DNA of 64,000 bases from Runella aurantiaca. Its GTDB lineage: Bacteria > Bacteroidota > Bacteroidia > Cytophagales > Spirosomataceae. Shown piece after piece: positions 17,524 through 27,666 of this stretch (positions are counted from its first letter, which is position 1; every line of letters starts with the position of its first letter). The notes beneath the pieces are model-generated. The model had not been told where the DNA came from and did not search any database. It saw nothing but the letters and a program-made list of their open reading frames with translations. The stretch lies in assembly GCF_003339505.1 (NCBI RefSeq), contig NZ_QPIW01000027.1, positions 31,912 to 95,911 of the forward strand. The letters are read 5' to 3'. A program made the translations under genes and the position numbers.

Positions 17524-18780
17524 ATGACTTTTTTAAAAACATCAATAATAGTACAGAGCAACTTGAAAGCCCTAACGTATATAGTAAGTATTTGTTTGGC
17601 AATGTGGCTGGGCGGGTGCAGCAGCGACGAACGTCAGAGTACCCGTATTCCTCCGCTTCCTTCCGACGATGCCCTCAAACGAGCGGAAATCGGCGTTGAG
17701 TACTTGAGTGCCATCATTCGGCGTAGTCCGCGCAACTCCTTAAATTACCACAAAAGAGCCGAGTTGTACATCGTCCTTAAGGATTTTCCTGCGGCTTTGA
17801 CGGATATAAATGACGCGCTTGAAATCAGCCCTAGCAATGGACTTTTTCTGCTGACCAAAGCCCGAATTTTGCGGCAGATTAAGCGCTACGACGAAGCCTT
17901 GGCGGCGGCACGACGGGCAGAAGTCTTGCAACAGGATACGCCTGAGCTGTACATTTTATTGGGAGATTTGACCCAACAAAAAATGCAATACCGTCAGGCA
18001 AAGTTGTATCTGTCGAAAGCCTTGCAAATGGCTCCTTACGAAGGGGAAGCCTATTTTTACAATGGACTTTTAGATGCCCGCCAGGGAGATACGCTGTCGG
18101 GGATTGCGCTGATGCAGCGGGCGGTGGAATTAAAACCACGCTTTGTCCCTGCGTATGTAGAGCTGACCACCATTCATACACGTTTGCACGATTATATTCA
18201 GGCAAAAGACATCAACGACCAGGGTTTGCGGTATTTCCCCAAAGAGTCGATGCTTTATTATTCGCGCGGGGTAATGTACCACAGTCAAAAACGGCTAGAT
18301 AGCGCACTGATTGCCTATCGGGCCGCCATTAAATTTGACTCAACCAATTACGCGGCTGATTTTCAGGCAGGTACTATCTATTTGAAGTGGAACAGTTTAC
18401 CGTTGGCCATTAAAAGCTTTGAGAAAGTTTTGCGCTATAATCCCAAATATCCGCAGATTAATTTTTTGCTGGGAAGTGCCTACGACAAACATGGGAACAT
18501 CGAAGGGGCCATTGAACAATATACCCTGGCTACGCAGATAGATGCGGCTGATTGGCGTTCGCGGGGGCGTCTTTACCGGGCGCAACAGCGAAAATATTAC
18601 CTTGATACCTACGGTACCCTACCGCCGGCTTCACCCGAAATAACTTCTGATGCTGATAATGAGAAAGATGTTGCCCCAATTGCCCCCGAGCGTGAAAGGG
18701 TTCAGGTCAATATTCTAACTCCTCGACTTGAATTGAAAACGAAAAGTGATACCGTCCGTAGCTTGAAAATCAGGCAATAG
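17524..18780 (+). CDS. TPR-repeat lipoprotein
   Basis: 418 residues. A lipobox (WLGGC, Cys32) follows a hydrophobic signal segment, so the mature protein is probably lipid-anchored in the envelope. At least seven tetratricopeptide repeats fill about residues 60-345, with typical endings such as LTDINDALEISPSN, YLSKALQMAPYEG and YRAAIKFDSTNYA. Such proteins are scaffolds for protein assembly. The partner is unknown. It lies upstream of thrS with ~110 bases between. Confidence 0.88.
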   Translation: MTFLKTSIIVQSNLKALTYIVSICLAMWLGGCSSDERQSTRIPPLPSDDALKRAEIGVEYLSAIIRRSPRNSLNYHKRAELYIVLKDFPAALTDINDALEISPSNGLFLLTKARILRQIKRYDEALAAARRAEVLQQDTPELYILLGDLTQQKMQYRQAKLYLSKALQMAPYEGEAYFYNGLLDARQGDTLSGIALMQRAVELKPRFVPAYVELTTIHTRLHDYIQAKDINDQGLRYFPKESMLYYSRGVMYHSQKRLDSALIAYRAAIKFDSTNYAADFQAGTIYLKWNSLPLAIKSFEKVLRYNPKYPQINFLLGSAYDKHGNIEGAIEQYTLATQIDAADWRSRGRLYRAQQRKYYLDTYGTLPPASPEITSDADNEKDVAPIAPERERVQVNILTPRLELKTKSDTVRSLKIRQ

Positions 18781-18888
18781 TTGGCAGTAACGTTTAAAAC
18801 AACCATTTTTGCAGAAAATTTATCAACGATTCATGCTAGTTTGTAATAGCGGATGTTGATGAAGCGTGACTAAACATAACTAATTAAC

Positions 18889-20841
18889 ATGAGTAACATT
18901 AAAATCACCCTACCTGATGGCAGTGTGCGCGAGTACCCCCAAGGCTCGTCAAGTATGGACATTGCGCTGAGTATCAGCGAAGGACTAGCGCGAAATGTAT
19001 TGGCGGCTAAAGTCAATGGAAAGGTGTGGGATGCCACCCGACCCATTGATACGGATGCCAACCTCCAACTCTTGACTTGGAACGATGCCGATGGAAAAGC
19101 TACATTTTGGCATTCCTCCGCACACTTATTGGCCGAGGCGATTGAAGCGTTGTACCCGGGTACAAAATTTGGCATCGGACCTGCCATTGAGACGGGTTTT
19201 TATTACGACATTGATTTGGGCGGGAAGCCTTTTTCGCAGGAAGATTTTAAAAAAGTAGAAGATAAAATGCTTGAGCTTGCGCGCCAGAAAAGCGAGTACA
19301 AGCGAACGTCGGTGAGTAAAGCCGATGCGATTGAATATTTTACCGAAAAAGCGGATGAATACAAGCTTGAACTGATTGATGGACTGGAAGATGGTCAGAT
19401 TACGTTCTATTCGCAAGGTAATTTTACGGACTTATGCCGGGGGCCGCACATCCCCAATACGGGATTTATTAAGGCCATCAAAATCATGAATGTGGCAGGA
19501 GCCTACTGGCGTGGTGACGAAAAACGGCCTATGCTCACGCGGGTATATGCCGTAACGTTTCCAAAACAGAAAGAACTGGACGACTATTTGCACGTACTGG
19601 AAGAAGCAAAACGTCGCGACCACCGCAAGCTCGGCAAAGAACTGGAATTGTTTACTTTTTCCGAAAAAGTAGGCGCTGGTTTGCCGCTTTGGCTGCCAAA
19701 AGGCGCTTTGTTGCGCGAACGACTCGAAAGCTTTTTGCGCCGGGCGCAGGTGCGTGCGGGGTATTCGCCCGTGGTGACGCCGCACATTGGTAGCAAACAA
19801 TTGTACGTAACCTCAGGACACTGGGAAAAATACGGTAAAGATTCCTTCCAACCGATTCATACCCCCGAAGAAGGGGAGGAGTTTATGCTTAAACCCATGA
19901 ATTGCCCTCACCACTGCGAAATCTACAAAGCACGTCCACGGTCGTATCGTGAATTACCGTTGCGTTTGGCCGAATTTGGCACCGTGTACCGTTACGAACA
20001 AAGCGGAGAGCTACATGGACTGACTCGGGTGCGTGGTTTTACGCAAGACGACGCCCACATTTTCTGCCGCAATGACCAAGTGAAAGACGAATTCAAACGC
20101 GTTATTGATTTGGTTCAGTATGTGTTTCGGTCGCTGGGATTTGACAATTATAGTGCGCAAATATCCCTCCGCGACCCCGCAAAACCCGAAAAATATTTCG
20201 GAACAGACGAAGACTGGAACCGTGCCGAATCGGCGATTATTGAAGCCTCCGCCGAAAAGGGGTTAAATACCGTTACCGAACTAGGAGAGGCCGCTTTTTA
20301 TGGTCCCAAACTCGACTTTATGGTTCGGGATGCCCTCGGCCGTAAGTGGCAATTGGGTACGATTCAGGTGGATTACCAACTGCCACAACGATTTGACCTT
20401 GAATACATGGGAAGCGATGGTACCAAACACCGCCCCGTGATGATTCACCGCGCGCCGTTTGGTTCATTAGAGCGCTTCATCGCGATTTTGATCGAAAACA
20501 CCGCTGGTAATTTCCCCTTGTGGCTTTCGCCCGACCAAATTGCGGTATTGCCAATCTCCGAAAAGTACATGGATTACGCCAATGACATCTTCCTTCAATT
20601 GCAGGAAGCCGACGTACGCGGGTATGTTGACCACCGTGACGAAAAAATTGGCCGTAAAATCCGCGATGCGGAAGTGCATAAATTGCCTTACATGTTGATT
20701 GTGGGTGACAAAGAACAGGCCGAAGGAACCATCTCCGTACGCCGCAAAGGCCATCCCGATATGGGCTCCATGAAGTTGGAAGACTTTGTGACCTATTTCA
20801 AAACCGAAATACAGAGCGGTATTGCCACGTTTGGCGCTTGA
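18889..20841 (+). CDS. thrS: Threonyl-tRNA synthetase
   Basis: 650 residues, full length. The N-terminal TGS domain (about 1-62) is followed by the editing domain with the HxxxH-type zinc-site motif [10 protein letters not shown]. The class II core has motif 2 ([20 protein letters not shown]) and motif 3 ([15 protein letters not shown]). The C-terminal anticodon-binding domain occupies about 545-640 ([15 protein letters not shown]). It charges tRNA-Thr in the cytosol. The upstream region shows no threonine-rich leader. A strong terminator follows. Confidence 0.97.
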   Translation: MSNIKITLPDGSVREYPQGSSSMDIALSISEGLARNVLAAKVNGKVWDATRPIDTDANLQLLTWNDADGKATFWHSSAHLLAEAIEALYPGTKFGIGPAIETGFYYDIDLGGKPFSQEDFKKVEDKMLELARQKSEYKRTSVSKADAIEYFTEKADEYKLELIDGLEDGQITFYSQGNFTDLCRGPHIPNTGFIKAIKIMNVAGAYWRGDEKRPMLTRVYAVTFPKQKELDDYLHVLEEAKRRDHRKLGKELELFTFSEKVGAGLPLWLPKGALLRERLESFLRRAQVRAGYSPVVTPHIGSKQLYVTSGHWEKYGKDSFQPIHTPEEGEEFMLKPMNCPHHCEIYKARPRSYRELPLRLAEFGTVYRYEQSGELHGLTRVRGFTQDDAHIFCRNDQVKDEFKRVIDLVQYVFRSLGFDNYSAQISLRDPAKPEKYFGTDEDWNRAESAIIEASAEKGLNTVTELGEAAFYGPKLDFMVRDALGRKWQLGTIQVDYQLPQRFDLEYMGSDGTKHRPVMIHRAPFGSLERFIAILIENTAGNFPLWLSPDQIAVLPISEKYMDYANDIFLQLQEADVRGYVDHRDEKIGRKIRDAEVHKLPYMLIVGDKEQAEGTISVRRKGHPDMGSMKLEDFVTYFKTEIQSGIATFGA

Positions 20842-20869
20842 TTTTGTTTCAAATAGTACATTAATCGTA

Positions 20870-20907
20870 ACAAACAATCCCGCGCTGTACAGTGCGGGAT
20901 TGTTTGT
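20870..20907 (+). terminator. thrS terminator
   Basis: A 14-bp perfect stem (20870-20883 with 20894-20907) extends inward by further pairs around a GTAC loop. It is GC-rich at the core, 29 bases after the thrS stop. Confidence 0.85.
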
Positions 20908-20977
20908 TATCAGGTTTAACGAAAAGGTGTCTTTACATAATTACGCAGTTACCTGCAAGGCTAAACAAAATAAAAGA

Positions 20978-21538
20978 ATGACTTACGACTTTTTTGCAAA
21001 CAAAACTGACATTTTAGAAATTCTTGATTTTCTTTTCAATGAAACTGACCTACAGGTTTACGATTTAGGGTCTCCTTTCGGCAAAGAAATTTGTGAATAC
21101 AAAACATTTAAGGAAATATCTTCAAAGTTTGATTTTGGAATAGACCAGTTTGGGACGACATTTCAACTTTGGACACCAAGACATGGAGGCAAACCAGTTT
21201 TTAGAAGAATCGTTCTAGACCCTAAGAGGTGTGATGGACATACCTTTCGTTATGCTACAGAGGGCTGGGGGTTAATCCAATTGTACTTTGGGGGGCTTAA
21301 AAATGAAATACTTAAAAGATCTCATATTGGACACTTTAATGAGAGCAGAGCATTGAAAAATGAAAGTTCAACTACGGTCTATGGCAAGGTTAGCGATTGG
21401 GATTGGCAAGAAATTCAGAGAACATCAAGAAAATTAAAATACCAATTGCAAAACAAAATGGCGATAAGAAAAATTGGAAGCTTTGGTGTATTGCCTGGGG
21501 CTGACAAGCTTGAAAATCAAGGAATTATATTAAGATAG
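20978..21538 (+). CDS. Hypothetical protein, AT-rich, possibly acquired
   Basis: 186 residues from the ATG at 20978. The frame continues upstream through the thrS terminator, so an earlier start is unlikely. The protein is soluble, with PVFRRIVLDPKRCDGHTFRY and ATEGWGLIQLYFGG in the middle. I recall similar orphan proteins of unknown function in many phyla but cannot name a family. Its base composition is visibly more AT-rich than thrS and aroB beside it, and it stands alone. Recent transfer is plausible. Confidence 0.75.
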   Translation: MTYDFFANKTDILEILDFLFNETDLQVYDLGSPFGKEICEYKTFKEISSKFDFGIDQFGTTFQLWTPRHGGKPVFRRIVLDPKRCDGHTFRYATEGWGLIQLYFGGLKNEILKRSHIGHFNESRALKNESSTTVYGKVSDWDWQEIQRTSRKLKYQLQNKMAIRKIGSFGVLPGADKLENQGIILR

Positions 21539-21732
21539 TGAGGCAACAAACAGGGTGCCCAGCTGGCAATATGGGTTTTGCATCAGAGGGGCTGAGGTGT
21601 AAATTTAAGCACTATAGAATCTAAAGTAATAATATAAAGCTTTGAACTAGGAAACCAGCCCTAACGAAAAGCTCGTAAACGTCAAACGAAACAAAGCCAA
21701 ATCTGCTAAGCACGTTATTATCGTAAAAGTTT

Positions 21733-21740
21733 TACATTTG
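21733..21740 (+). promoter_or_regulatory. -7 promoter element of aroB
   Basis: TACATTTG matches the Bacteroidota -7 box TAnnTTTG exactly and lies 23 bases before the aroB start. The -33 region is weak (GTTATTA near 21714). Confidence 0.55.
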
Positions 21741-21763
21741 AATTTCTAATTTAACACGCACGT

Positions 21764-22792
21764 ATGTCTGTAACCATCGCTCCAATTCAGGAAGGGCTCG
21801 CGGCTTTTTTAGCGACCAAAGAGTATTCAAAATATGTGGTCATTGCCGATGTCAACACCCGTAAACACTGTTATCCTCGCCTAAAACCGTATTTGCCAAA
21901 GCACCATCTCATTGTTGTTCCAGCGGGTGAACAACACAAAAACCTGACCACCTGCGAACAAATATGGGGAGAAATGACGCGCTTGGAACTAGACCGCCAC
22001 GCGGTCGTTTTTAATCTCGGTGGTGGCGTAATCGGCGACATGGGCGGGTTTTGTGCGGCTACCTATAAACGTGGAATTGATTTTGTGCAGATTCCTACCA
22101 CCCTGCTTTCTCAGGTGGATGCCAGTGTGGGCGGGAAGCTTGGAATAGACTTTCAGGGATATAAAAACCACTTGGGCGTTTTTACCCAACCAAAAAATGT
22201 TTTAATCGACGCATCCTTTTTGCAAAGCTTATCGTATATAGAACTAAGGTCTGGATTTGCAGAGATTGTGAAGCATTGTTTGATTGCCGATGCGGCTAAG
22301 TGGGAAGAAATTCGCAAAAAAGACTTTGAGGAACAGAATTGGCCAGACCTGATTGCACATTCTGTCGAAATCAAGAAAAAAGTAGTGGCCGAAGATCCAA
22401 CGGAGAAAGGCTTACGCAAGATTTTGAATTTTGGGCACACCATTGGGCACGCGGTAGAAACTTATTTTCTCAATAAGCCCCCCAAAGAGCGCCTCCTACA
22501 CGGAGAAGCCATTGCGGCGGGTATGGTGATGGAGGCCTATGTGGCGTACCGAAAAAAAATGATTGATTTACAAACATTAGAACAGATTGAGGAGTTTATA
22601 TTCTCGGTATACGGCAAAGTAGCGTTGCAAATGTCGGATGTGGCTACGGTGATTCAGTTGGCGCAGCAGGATAAAAAGAACAAAGGTGGGGAGTTGCGTT
22701 TTTCATTGTTGACTGGCTTGGGGAGTTGTGGGTTTGATATTAAAGTAACCCCGGGTGAAATTCAGCAGGCTGCCGCGTATTACGTAGGATAA
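21764..22792 (+). CDS. aroB: 3-dehydroquinate synthase
   Basis: 342 residues. It converts DAHP to 3-dehydroquinate, the second step of the shikimate pathway. NAD-binding motif FNLGGGVIGDMGGFCAATYK, substrate-site QVDASVGGKLGIDF and zinc ligands in GFAEIVKHCLI and LNFGHTIGHAVETY are intact. The length is standard for the bacterial monofunctional enzyme. It is monocistronic with its own promoter; other aro genes are not in the window. Confidence 0.96.
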   Translation: MSVTIAPIQEGLAAFLATKEYSKYVVIADVNTRKHCYPRLKPYLPKHHLIVVPAGEQHKNLTTCEQIWGEMTRLELDRHAVVFNLGGGVIGDMGGFCAATYKRGIDFVQIPTTLLSQVDASVGGKLGIDFQGYKNHLGVFTQPKNVLIDASFLQSLSYIELRSGFAEIVKHCLIADAAKWEEIRKKDFEEQNWPDLIAHSVEIKKKVVAEDPTEKGLRKILNFGHTIGHAVETYFLNKPPKERLLHGEAIAAGMVMEAYVAYRKKMIDLQTLEQIEEFIFSVYGKVALQMSDVATVIQLAQQDKKNKGGELRFSLLTGLGSCGFDIKVTPGEIQQAAAYYVG

Positions 22793-22893
22793 TTTATAAT
22801 CGCTAAGATTTACAATAAATAATTTGCTTTTGTAGAAAATTTCGTATTTTTATCCAATCAAAACTGGTATAACACCAAACTCTAACATCCATC

Positions 22894-23463
22894 ATGAAGC
22901 TTGCTAAACTTTTACCTTTTGTGTGCGTCGTTGTGTGGGCGGCGGGTTGCAATACCAATCGTCGGATTTTTGTGGAGCACGATTACAGTTATGAAACTAA
23001 CTTTAAAGCCTACAGCACATACGCCTTTTTGGAATGTGAACGTGATACGGGTAACGTATGTACTGAAGTATACAATGCCATCCACCGACAAATGCAGGCA
23101 CGTGGCTATCGCCTCAGCACAAGCAAGCCCACGCTTCTGGTAAACTACGGAATTTTCTACGACAACTTACGCTATCAGGGATACATGCAGCCCGTCATCA
23201 AAAACTGGGTTGATACCGAAGATGACTCCTTTAAATACGAGCCGATTCGCTACTCTTTGGACAAGGGAACGATTATTATTTCGCTGATAGACGCTGATAC
23301 CGATCAGGTAGTTTGGAGAGGTTATGCCGCGGGTATTTTCAAAAATCCCAATGCTGCCAACAGCTACTATCGAAATGTGGTTCGGTCTATTTTTGATCAA
23401 TATCCGCTCTTTGCTTCTGGCTATGACCCCCGTGGTGGCGGTCCTCAAGAAAGCGGAAGATAA
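22894..23463 (+). CDS. DUF4136-like lipoprotein
   Basis: 189 residues. The signal peptide ends with lipobox WAAGC (Cys19). The region FKAYSTYAFLEC and the C-terminal LIDADTDQVVWRGYAAG are typical of DUF4136, small envelope lipoproteins of unknown role common in Bacteroidota and Proteobacteria. A near-consensus -7 box (TATTTTTT at 22845) lies upstream. A terminator follows. Confidence 0.85.
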   Translation: MKLAKLLPFVCVVVWAAGCNTNRRIFVEHDYSYETNFKAYSTYAFLECERDTGNVCTEVYNAIHRQMQARGYRLSTSKPTLLVNYGIFYDNLRYQGYMQPVIKNWVDTEDDSFKYEPIRYSLDKGTIIISLIDADTDQVVWRGYAAGIFKNPNAANSYYRNVVRSIFDQYPLFASGYDPRGGGPQESGR

Positions 23464-23495
23464 AAATTATATCCCCATATTCATTTAAAAATAGT

Positions 23496-23540
23496 AATTC
23501 CCTGTGCTGATTTTACCAAAATCAACGCAGGGAATTTTTT
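23496..23540. terminator. Bidirectional terminator between convergent genes
   Basis: Outer arms 23496-23504 and 23528-23536 pair perfectly and an inner TGATTTT/AAAATCA stem extends the hairpin. A T tract follows on the plus strand. It separates the DUF4136 gene from the convergent GroES-like gene. Confidence 0.75.
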
Positions 23541-23552
23541 TATTGTCCCAGT

Positions 23553-23933
23553 CTAATGGAACAAATCTTCGATGCGTTCGAGCATCAGGATGGCTGATTG
23601 AGGAACGATGACGTATTTCTCGTCTCCGTACATGACGTCGATGGCGTTACGTTGCAGGTAAATGGCCACATCGCCTTCCTGCGCTTGCAGCGGCATGTAT
23701 TTTACCTTTTCCTCGGTTTCTTTCCAAGGCTCGTCTTCGGTAGGGGCAGGAATCGGAAAACCGGGTCCTACTTTAATGACATACCCAGTCTGTACTTGTT
23801 CTTTTTCGGTAACGGTAGGAGGGAGATACAACCCCGTTGGCGTTTGGTCTACGGGATTTTTGGGTTTAATCAGAACGCGGTCGCCTACCACGATGAGGCG
23901 TTTAAGCTTATTGTCGGAGGTTACTTCTAACAT
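23553..23933 (-). CDS. GroES-like co-chaperonin (Cpn10 family), solitary
   Basis: 126 residues, longer than the usual ~95 of GroES. The Cpn10 core is visible: LIVVGDRVLIKPKNP at the start of the fold, GLYLPPTVTEKEQVQTGYVI for the mobile loop region and following strand, and DVAIYLQRNAIDVMYGDEKY near the C-terminus. An insertion (about 60-85, PTEDEPWKETEEKVKY) makes it divergent. No groEL is adjacent, so this is probably a second, specialised copy and not the main groES. Confidence 0.85.
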   Translation of the reverse strand: MLEVTSDNKLKRLIVVGDRVLIKPKNPVDQTPTGLYLPPTVTEKEQVQTGYVIKVGPGFPIPAPTEDEPWKETEEKVKYMPLQAQEGDVAIYLQRNAIDVMYGDEKYVIVPQSAILMLERIEDLFH

Positions 23934-24009
23934 GTTTTAAATGATTACTGATGATAAACCTTAGGGTTCGCCATCCTTTAACGCAAACTTTTGAAAAAAA
24001 GTTGATGAA

Positions 24010-24558
24010 TTAAAGAATCACTTTCCGACGGAAAGGGGGCTGACTGAGTACATAGGCCGCGTTTTCATCACCGAGTTCTACAGCTTTGGACAGGTCTTTT
24101 TCGGCTTGCGAAAGCTGATGCAATTTCAGACGGGCAAGGGCCCGCCAACGGAGGGCTTGCGGTTCTTCCCCGCGCGAAAACCAAACGGCTTTATCGAACG
24201 ACAGAAAAGCGGTTTCGTATTCCGATAACTGGTAATGGGCCATTCCTTTTTGCAAATGCACTTCTGACAGCGTATTATCAAAACTCAGGGCTTCGGCAAA
24301 ATCGTAGAGGGCAGAGTAGATATTTTGTTCTTTGAGGTTACATTGACCGCGATAGGCGTAAGCGATGGCTGATTTGCGGTACTCCTTAATTTTTTGGTTA
24401 AAATAATCGTGTGCTTTGGTATATTCTCCGTTGTTGAATAATTCAATACCTTCGGCTAAACGTTTTCGTTCTTTTTCGGCAGGCGTATCGTGGTCGGTAA
24501 GATAATACCGAAGTACGAGGTAAGGAATCAGTAAAAAAATCAGCAAAAACGTTTCCAC
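24010..24558 (-). CDS. Membrane-anchored TPR protein
   Basis: 182 residues. An N-terminal hydrophobic helix (about 3-20, TFLLIFLLIPYLVLRYYL) anchors a soluble region holding three to four tetratricopeptide repeats (about 40-170; for example EYTKAHDYFNQKIKEYRKSA and ALYDFAEALSFDNT). It probably serves as a scaffold at the inner membrane. No partner can be read from the neighbours. Spacing to the divergent acyl-CoA dehydrogenase is 166 bases. Confidence 0.82.
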   Translation of the reverse strand: METFLLIFLLIPYLVLRYYLTDHDTPAEKERKRLAEGIELFNNGEYTKAHDYFNQKIKEYRKSAIAYAYRGQCNLKEQNIYSALYDFAEALSFDNTLSEVHLQKGMAHYQLSEYETAFLSFDKAVWFSRGEEPQALRWRALARLKLHQLSQAEKDLSKAVELGDENAAYVLSQPPFRRKVIL

Positions 24559-24643
24559 GATGTTTGGGCGGTAATCGGTGGTAGCTAAAGTTACAATTTC
24601 ATAACGTTTTGAATATGACTTTGGTTACAGGTTTCGACGAATT

Positions 24644-24676
24644 TTGTGAAATTAGGCAGATTTTATGGTAATTTTG
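24644..24676 (+). promoter_or_regulatory. Promoter of the acyl-CoA dehydrogenase gene
   Basis: TTG at 24644-24646 and an exact -7 box TAATTTTG at 24669-24676 are spaced by 22 bases, 48 bases before the ATG. Confidence 0.6.
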
Positions 24677-24724
24677 GGCATCGTACCTACGTAATAACAT
24701 TTACCGATTTACTGTCCAAAAATC

Positions 24725-25912
24725 ATGAGTACTACTTTATCAACATCAACTCGACAAACCGATTTTTATCAACTAGATGATTTGCTGACCGAAGAGCACA
24801 AGATGGTTCGGGATGCGGTTCAGCAAATGATTAACCGCGATGTGCGGCCCATCATCGAAGAGTATGCCCAGAAGGCGGAGTTTCCTGCGCATTTGATTCA
24901 AAAGTTTGCTGAAATCGGTGCCTTTGGCCCAACCCTGCCGATTGAATACGGCGGCGGCGGACTTGATTATATTTCGTATGGTTTAATGACGCAAGAAATC
25001 GAACGCTGTGATTCGGGGATGCGCTCAACCGTGTCGGTGCAAAGTTCGCTCGTGATGTGGCCAATTTATGCCTACGGCTCCGAAGAACAGCGCCAGAAAT
25101 ACCTGCCCAAATTGGCCTCTGGAGAAATGGTGGGTTGTTTTGGCCTGACCGAACCCAATCATGGATCAAATCCGGGAGGAATGTTGACCTCCTTTAAAGA
25201 GGCAGGCGACCACCTGGTGCTGAATGGCTCAAAATTATGGATAACTAACTCGCCCGTGGCCGATATTGCGGTAGTATGGGCCAAAAATGAACAGGGACGG
25301 ATTCGCGGATTGATTGTGGAAAAGGGAATGGAAGGCTTCTCGGCGCCCGAAATTCATAATAAATGGTCGCTTCGGGCGAGTGTTACGGGAGAACTGGTAT
25401 TTGATAATGTGAAGGTACCTAAAGAAAATATTTTGCCCAACATCGAAGGCTTACGCGGGCCACTCGGCTGCCTCGACAATGCCCGCTACGGCATCGCATG
25501 GGGCGCGATTGGCGCGGCCATTGACTGCTACGAAACGGCATTAAAGTATTCGTTGGAACGTGAACAATTTGGCCGACCCATTGCAGGGTTTCAATTGCAA
25601 CAGAAGAAATTGGCCGAAATGTTGACCGAAATCACCAAAGCGCAACTATTGACTTGGCGACTAGGAACCCTCAAAAACGACGGGAAAGCCACCACCGCCC
25701 AGATTTCAATGGCAAAACGCAACAATGTCGACATGGCACTGCACATTGCGCGCGAAGCCCGGCAAATGCTCGGGGGAATGGGCATCACGGGCGACTATCC
25801 CATTATGCGTCACATGATGAACCTTGAGTCAGTCATTACCTACGAAGGTACGCACGATATACATTTGTTGATTTTAGGGCACGAAATTACGGGGATTCAA
25901 GCCTTTAAATAA
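24725..25912 (+). CDS. Acyl-CoA dehydrogenase, glutaryl-CoA dehydrogenase-like
   Basis: 395 residues, a complete FAD-dependent acyl-CoA dehydrogenase. GCFGLTEPNHGSNPGGMLTS and LNGSKLWITNSPVADIAVVW are the flavin and substrate signatures. The catalytic Glu is in TYEGTHDIHLLILGHEITG near the C-terminus. The stretch CDSGMRSTVSVQSSLVMWPI is of the glutaryl-CoA dehydrogenase type, which oxidises and decarboxylates glutaryl-CoA in lysine and tryptophan breakdown. Substrate assignment is by resemblance only. Confidence 0.9.
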   Translation: MSTTLSTSTRQTDFYQLDDLLTEEHKMVRDAVQQMINRDVRPIIEEYAQKAEFPAHLIQKFAEIGAFGPTLPIEYGGGGLDYISYGLMTQEIERCDSGMRSTVSVQSSLVMWPIYAYGSEEQRQKYLPKLASGEMVGCFGLTEPNHGSNPGGMLTSFKEAGDHLVLNGSKLWITNSPVADIAVVWAKNEQGRIRGLIVEKGMEGFSAPEIHNKWSLRASVTGELVFDNVKVPKENILPNIEGLRGPLGCLDNARYGIAWGAIGAAIDCYETALKYSLEREQFGRPIAGFQLQQKKLAEMLTEITKAQLLTWRLGTLKNDGKATTAQISMAKRNNVDMALHIAREARQMLGGMGITGDYPIMRHMMNLESVITYEGTHDIHLLILGHEITGIQAFK

Positions 25913-25975
25913 GGCACCAAAATAAATTAGAACATTAGTCATGATTGGCAATGTGTTGCCGTTTAAACCCACTTT

Positions 25976-27637
25976 ATGCGTTGGAATAATAAGTATTTGC
26001 CCTTTTTAGGACTCATTGTGGTCTATATTATCGGAGCCGTAAAAATTGATATTATGGATATTGATGCGGCCCAATATGCCTCCATTGGCCGCGAAATGGC
26101 CGATAATGGTCAGTTTTTGGAAGTTCAATTTCGGGGTAAAGATTATTATCTGGACAAGCCGCCGTTGCTTTTTTGGCTTTCGGCCCTTGTGTTTAAAATA
26201 ATAGGTATCTCAAATTTTTCTTACCGGCTGATTCCGATTCTGTCCACGCTACTGGGAATGTACGCCCTGTATCGGTTTTGTAAATTGTACTATTCGGAGC
26301 GAACGGCTTACATCGCCGCCTTGGTGATGGGAAGCTGTCAGGCATTCTTTCTGATGAACCATGATGTACGCTGCGATACGTTGCTCACCAACTGCGTTAT
26401 GGTTTCTATCTGGCAAGTAGCTGAATACGTTAAAAGTCGAAATTGGAAACACTTCGTGACTGGTTTTGTCTTTGCTGGACTAGCGATGTTGGCCAAAGGG
26501 CCCATCAGTTTGATTGTGATTGGAGCCGCTTTTTTCGTTGATTTTGCCTTAAAACGCCAGTGGAAACAGCTTTTTGATTGGCGCTGGCTGTTGGGTCTAC
26601 CTGTCATCGGATTGGTTTTGCTGCCGTATTGTGTCGGGCTTTATCGTCAGTATGGTTCAGATGGACTTTATTTCTATTTTTGGGAACAAAGTTTTGGACG
26701 GATTACGGGCGAGAGTGAATGGGACAATAGCCCGGGTCTTTTTTTTCAATCGCATAATTTTCTGTGGAGTTTTTTGCCTTGGGTTCTGGCATTTATACCC
26801 GGCCTTGTGACGAGGGTGCGGGACATCATCAAGCAACGATTTTTGCTTCCTGTGGCCGACGAAGCGATTTCGGTAGGAGGTTTCATCTTGCCATTTATGG
26901 CGCTCTCAACGGCTCAATACCAATTGCCGCATTATACATTTGTGGTATTCCCGTTGGCGGCAGTATTGACCGCTCGTTTTTTGGATAAACTCATTGAGCA
27001 TCCCGAAGCCTCGTCTTTTCGCTGGACCCGCATTGGTTTAATCGTTACTTCGTGTGTGATGCTAATTGCCATCGTTGGGCTTTGTTTCTGGGCGTTTCCG
27101 TTGCAAAATATCCCTTTATTGATTGTCGCGATTTTGCTTGCGGTGCTGATTGTGCGTTTATACAATGGTAAGCGGCCCGGTTTTTCTCAATTGGTTTTTG
27201 CTCCTTTTCTGACGGGTCTTGGCATCAATCTACTGATGAACGCGCATTTTTATCCAAGTTTATTGAAATATCAGGCGGGTTCAGTGATAGGGCAGAAAGT
27301 AGCAGAAGATTACTCTGCAAGTGTTGCGGACTTTTATATTTATGAATTGGCGCCGGTCGATGAATACAATATTTTTCACAGCGCCTTGGATTATTATACC
27401 CAACGTACTACGCCCGTTTTGCGCTCACTTAACGAAGTAAAACAGCATTTTAAGCCCAAAAGTACCCTTATTTACACCGATGAGCAGGGATTGAAATCGC
27501 TAAATACGGCAGGACTTCGGTATAAGGAAGTGCACAAGGTTCAGAATTTTCACGTAACGGGCCTAACATTGCCTTTCTTGAATCCTGCCCTACGCGCCAC
27601 CGAAACTCACCCTCGGTATTTGTTGATGGCCGATTGA
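25976..27637 (+). CDS. Glycosyltransferase family 39 (ArnT/PMT-like) membrane protein
   Basis: 553 residues with about 11-12 membrane helices. The first periplasmic loop carries the GT39 signature: MDIDAAQYASIGREMADNGQ with acidic residues for metal or lipid-phosphate binding, then YYLDKPPLLFWLSALV. These enzymes move a sugar from a polyprenyl-phosphate carrier onto lipid A, protein or other acceptors in the periplasm. Acceptor unknown. The C-terminal soluble tail (about 440-553) is typical in length. Confidence 0.88.
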   Translation: MRWNNKYLPFLGLIVVYIIGAVKIDIMDIDAAQYASIGREMADNGQFLEVQFRGKDYYLDKPPLLFWLSALVFKIIGISNFSYRLIPILSTLLGMYALYRFCKLYYSERTAYIAALVMGSCQAFFLMNHDVRCDTLLTNCVMVSIWQVAEYVKSRNWKHFVTGFVFAGLAMLAKGPISLIVIGAAFFVDFALKRQWKQLFDWRWLLGLPVIGLVLLPYCVGLYRQYGSDGLYFYFWEQSFGRITGESEWDNSPGLFFQSHNFLWSFLPWVLAFIPGLVTRVRDIIKQRFLLPVADEAISVGGFILPFMALSTAQYQLPHYTFVVFPLAAVLTARFLDKLIEHPEASSFRWTRIGLIVTSCVMLIAIVGLCFWAFPLQNIPLLIVAILLAVLIVRLYNGKRPGFSQLVFAPFLTGLGINLLMNAHFYPSLLKYQAGSVIGQKVAEDYSASVADFYIYELAPVDEYNIFHSALDYYTQRTTPVLRSLNEVKQHFKPKSTLIYTDEQGLKSLNTAGLRYKEVHKVQNFHVTGLTLPFLNPALRATETHPRYLLMAD

Positions 27638-27666
27638 AAAAGAAGCTACCGTATTATATAAACATG

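Noticed and set aside
18781..18888. Search for a threonine leader or T-box upstream of thrS
   Set aside because: Only two tiny frames without Thr runs and no terminator/antiterminator pair were found.
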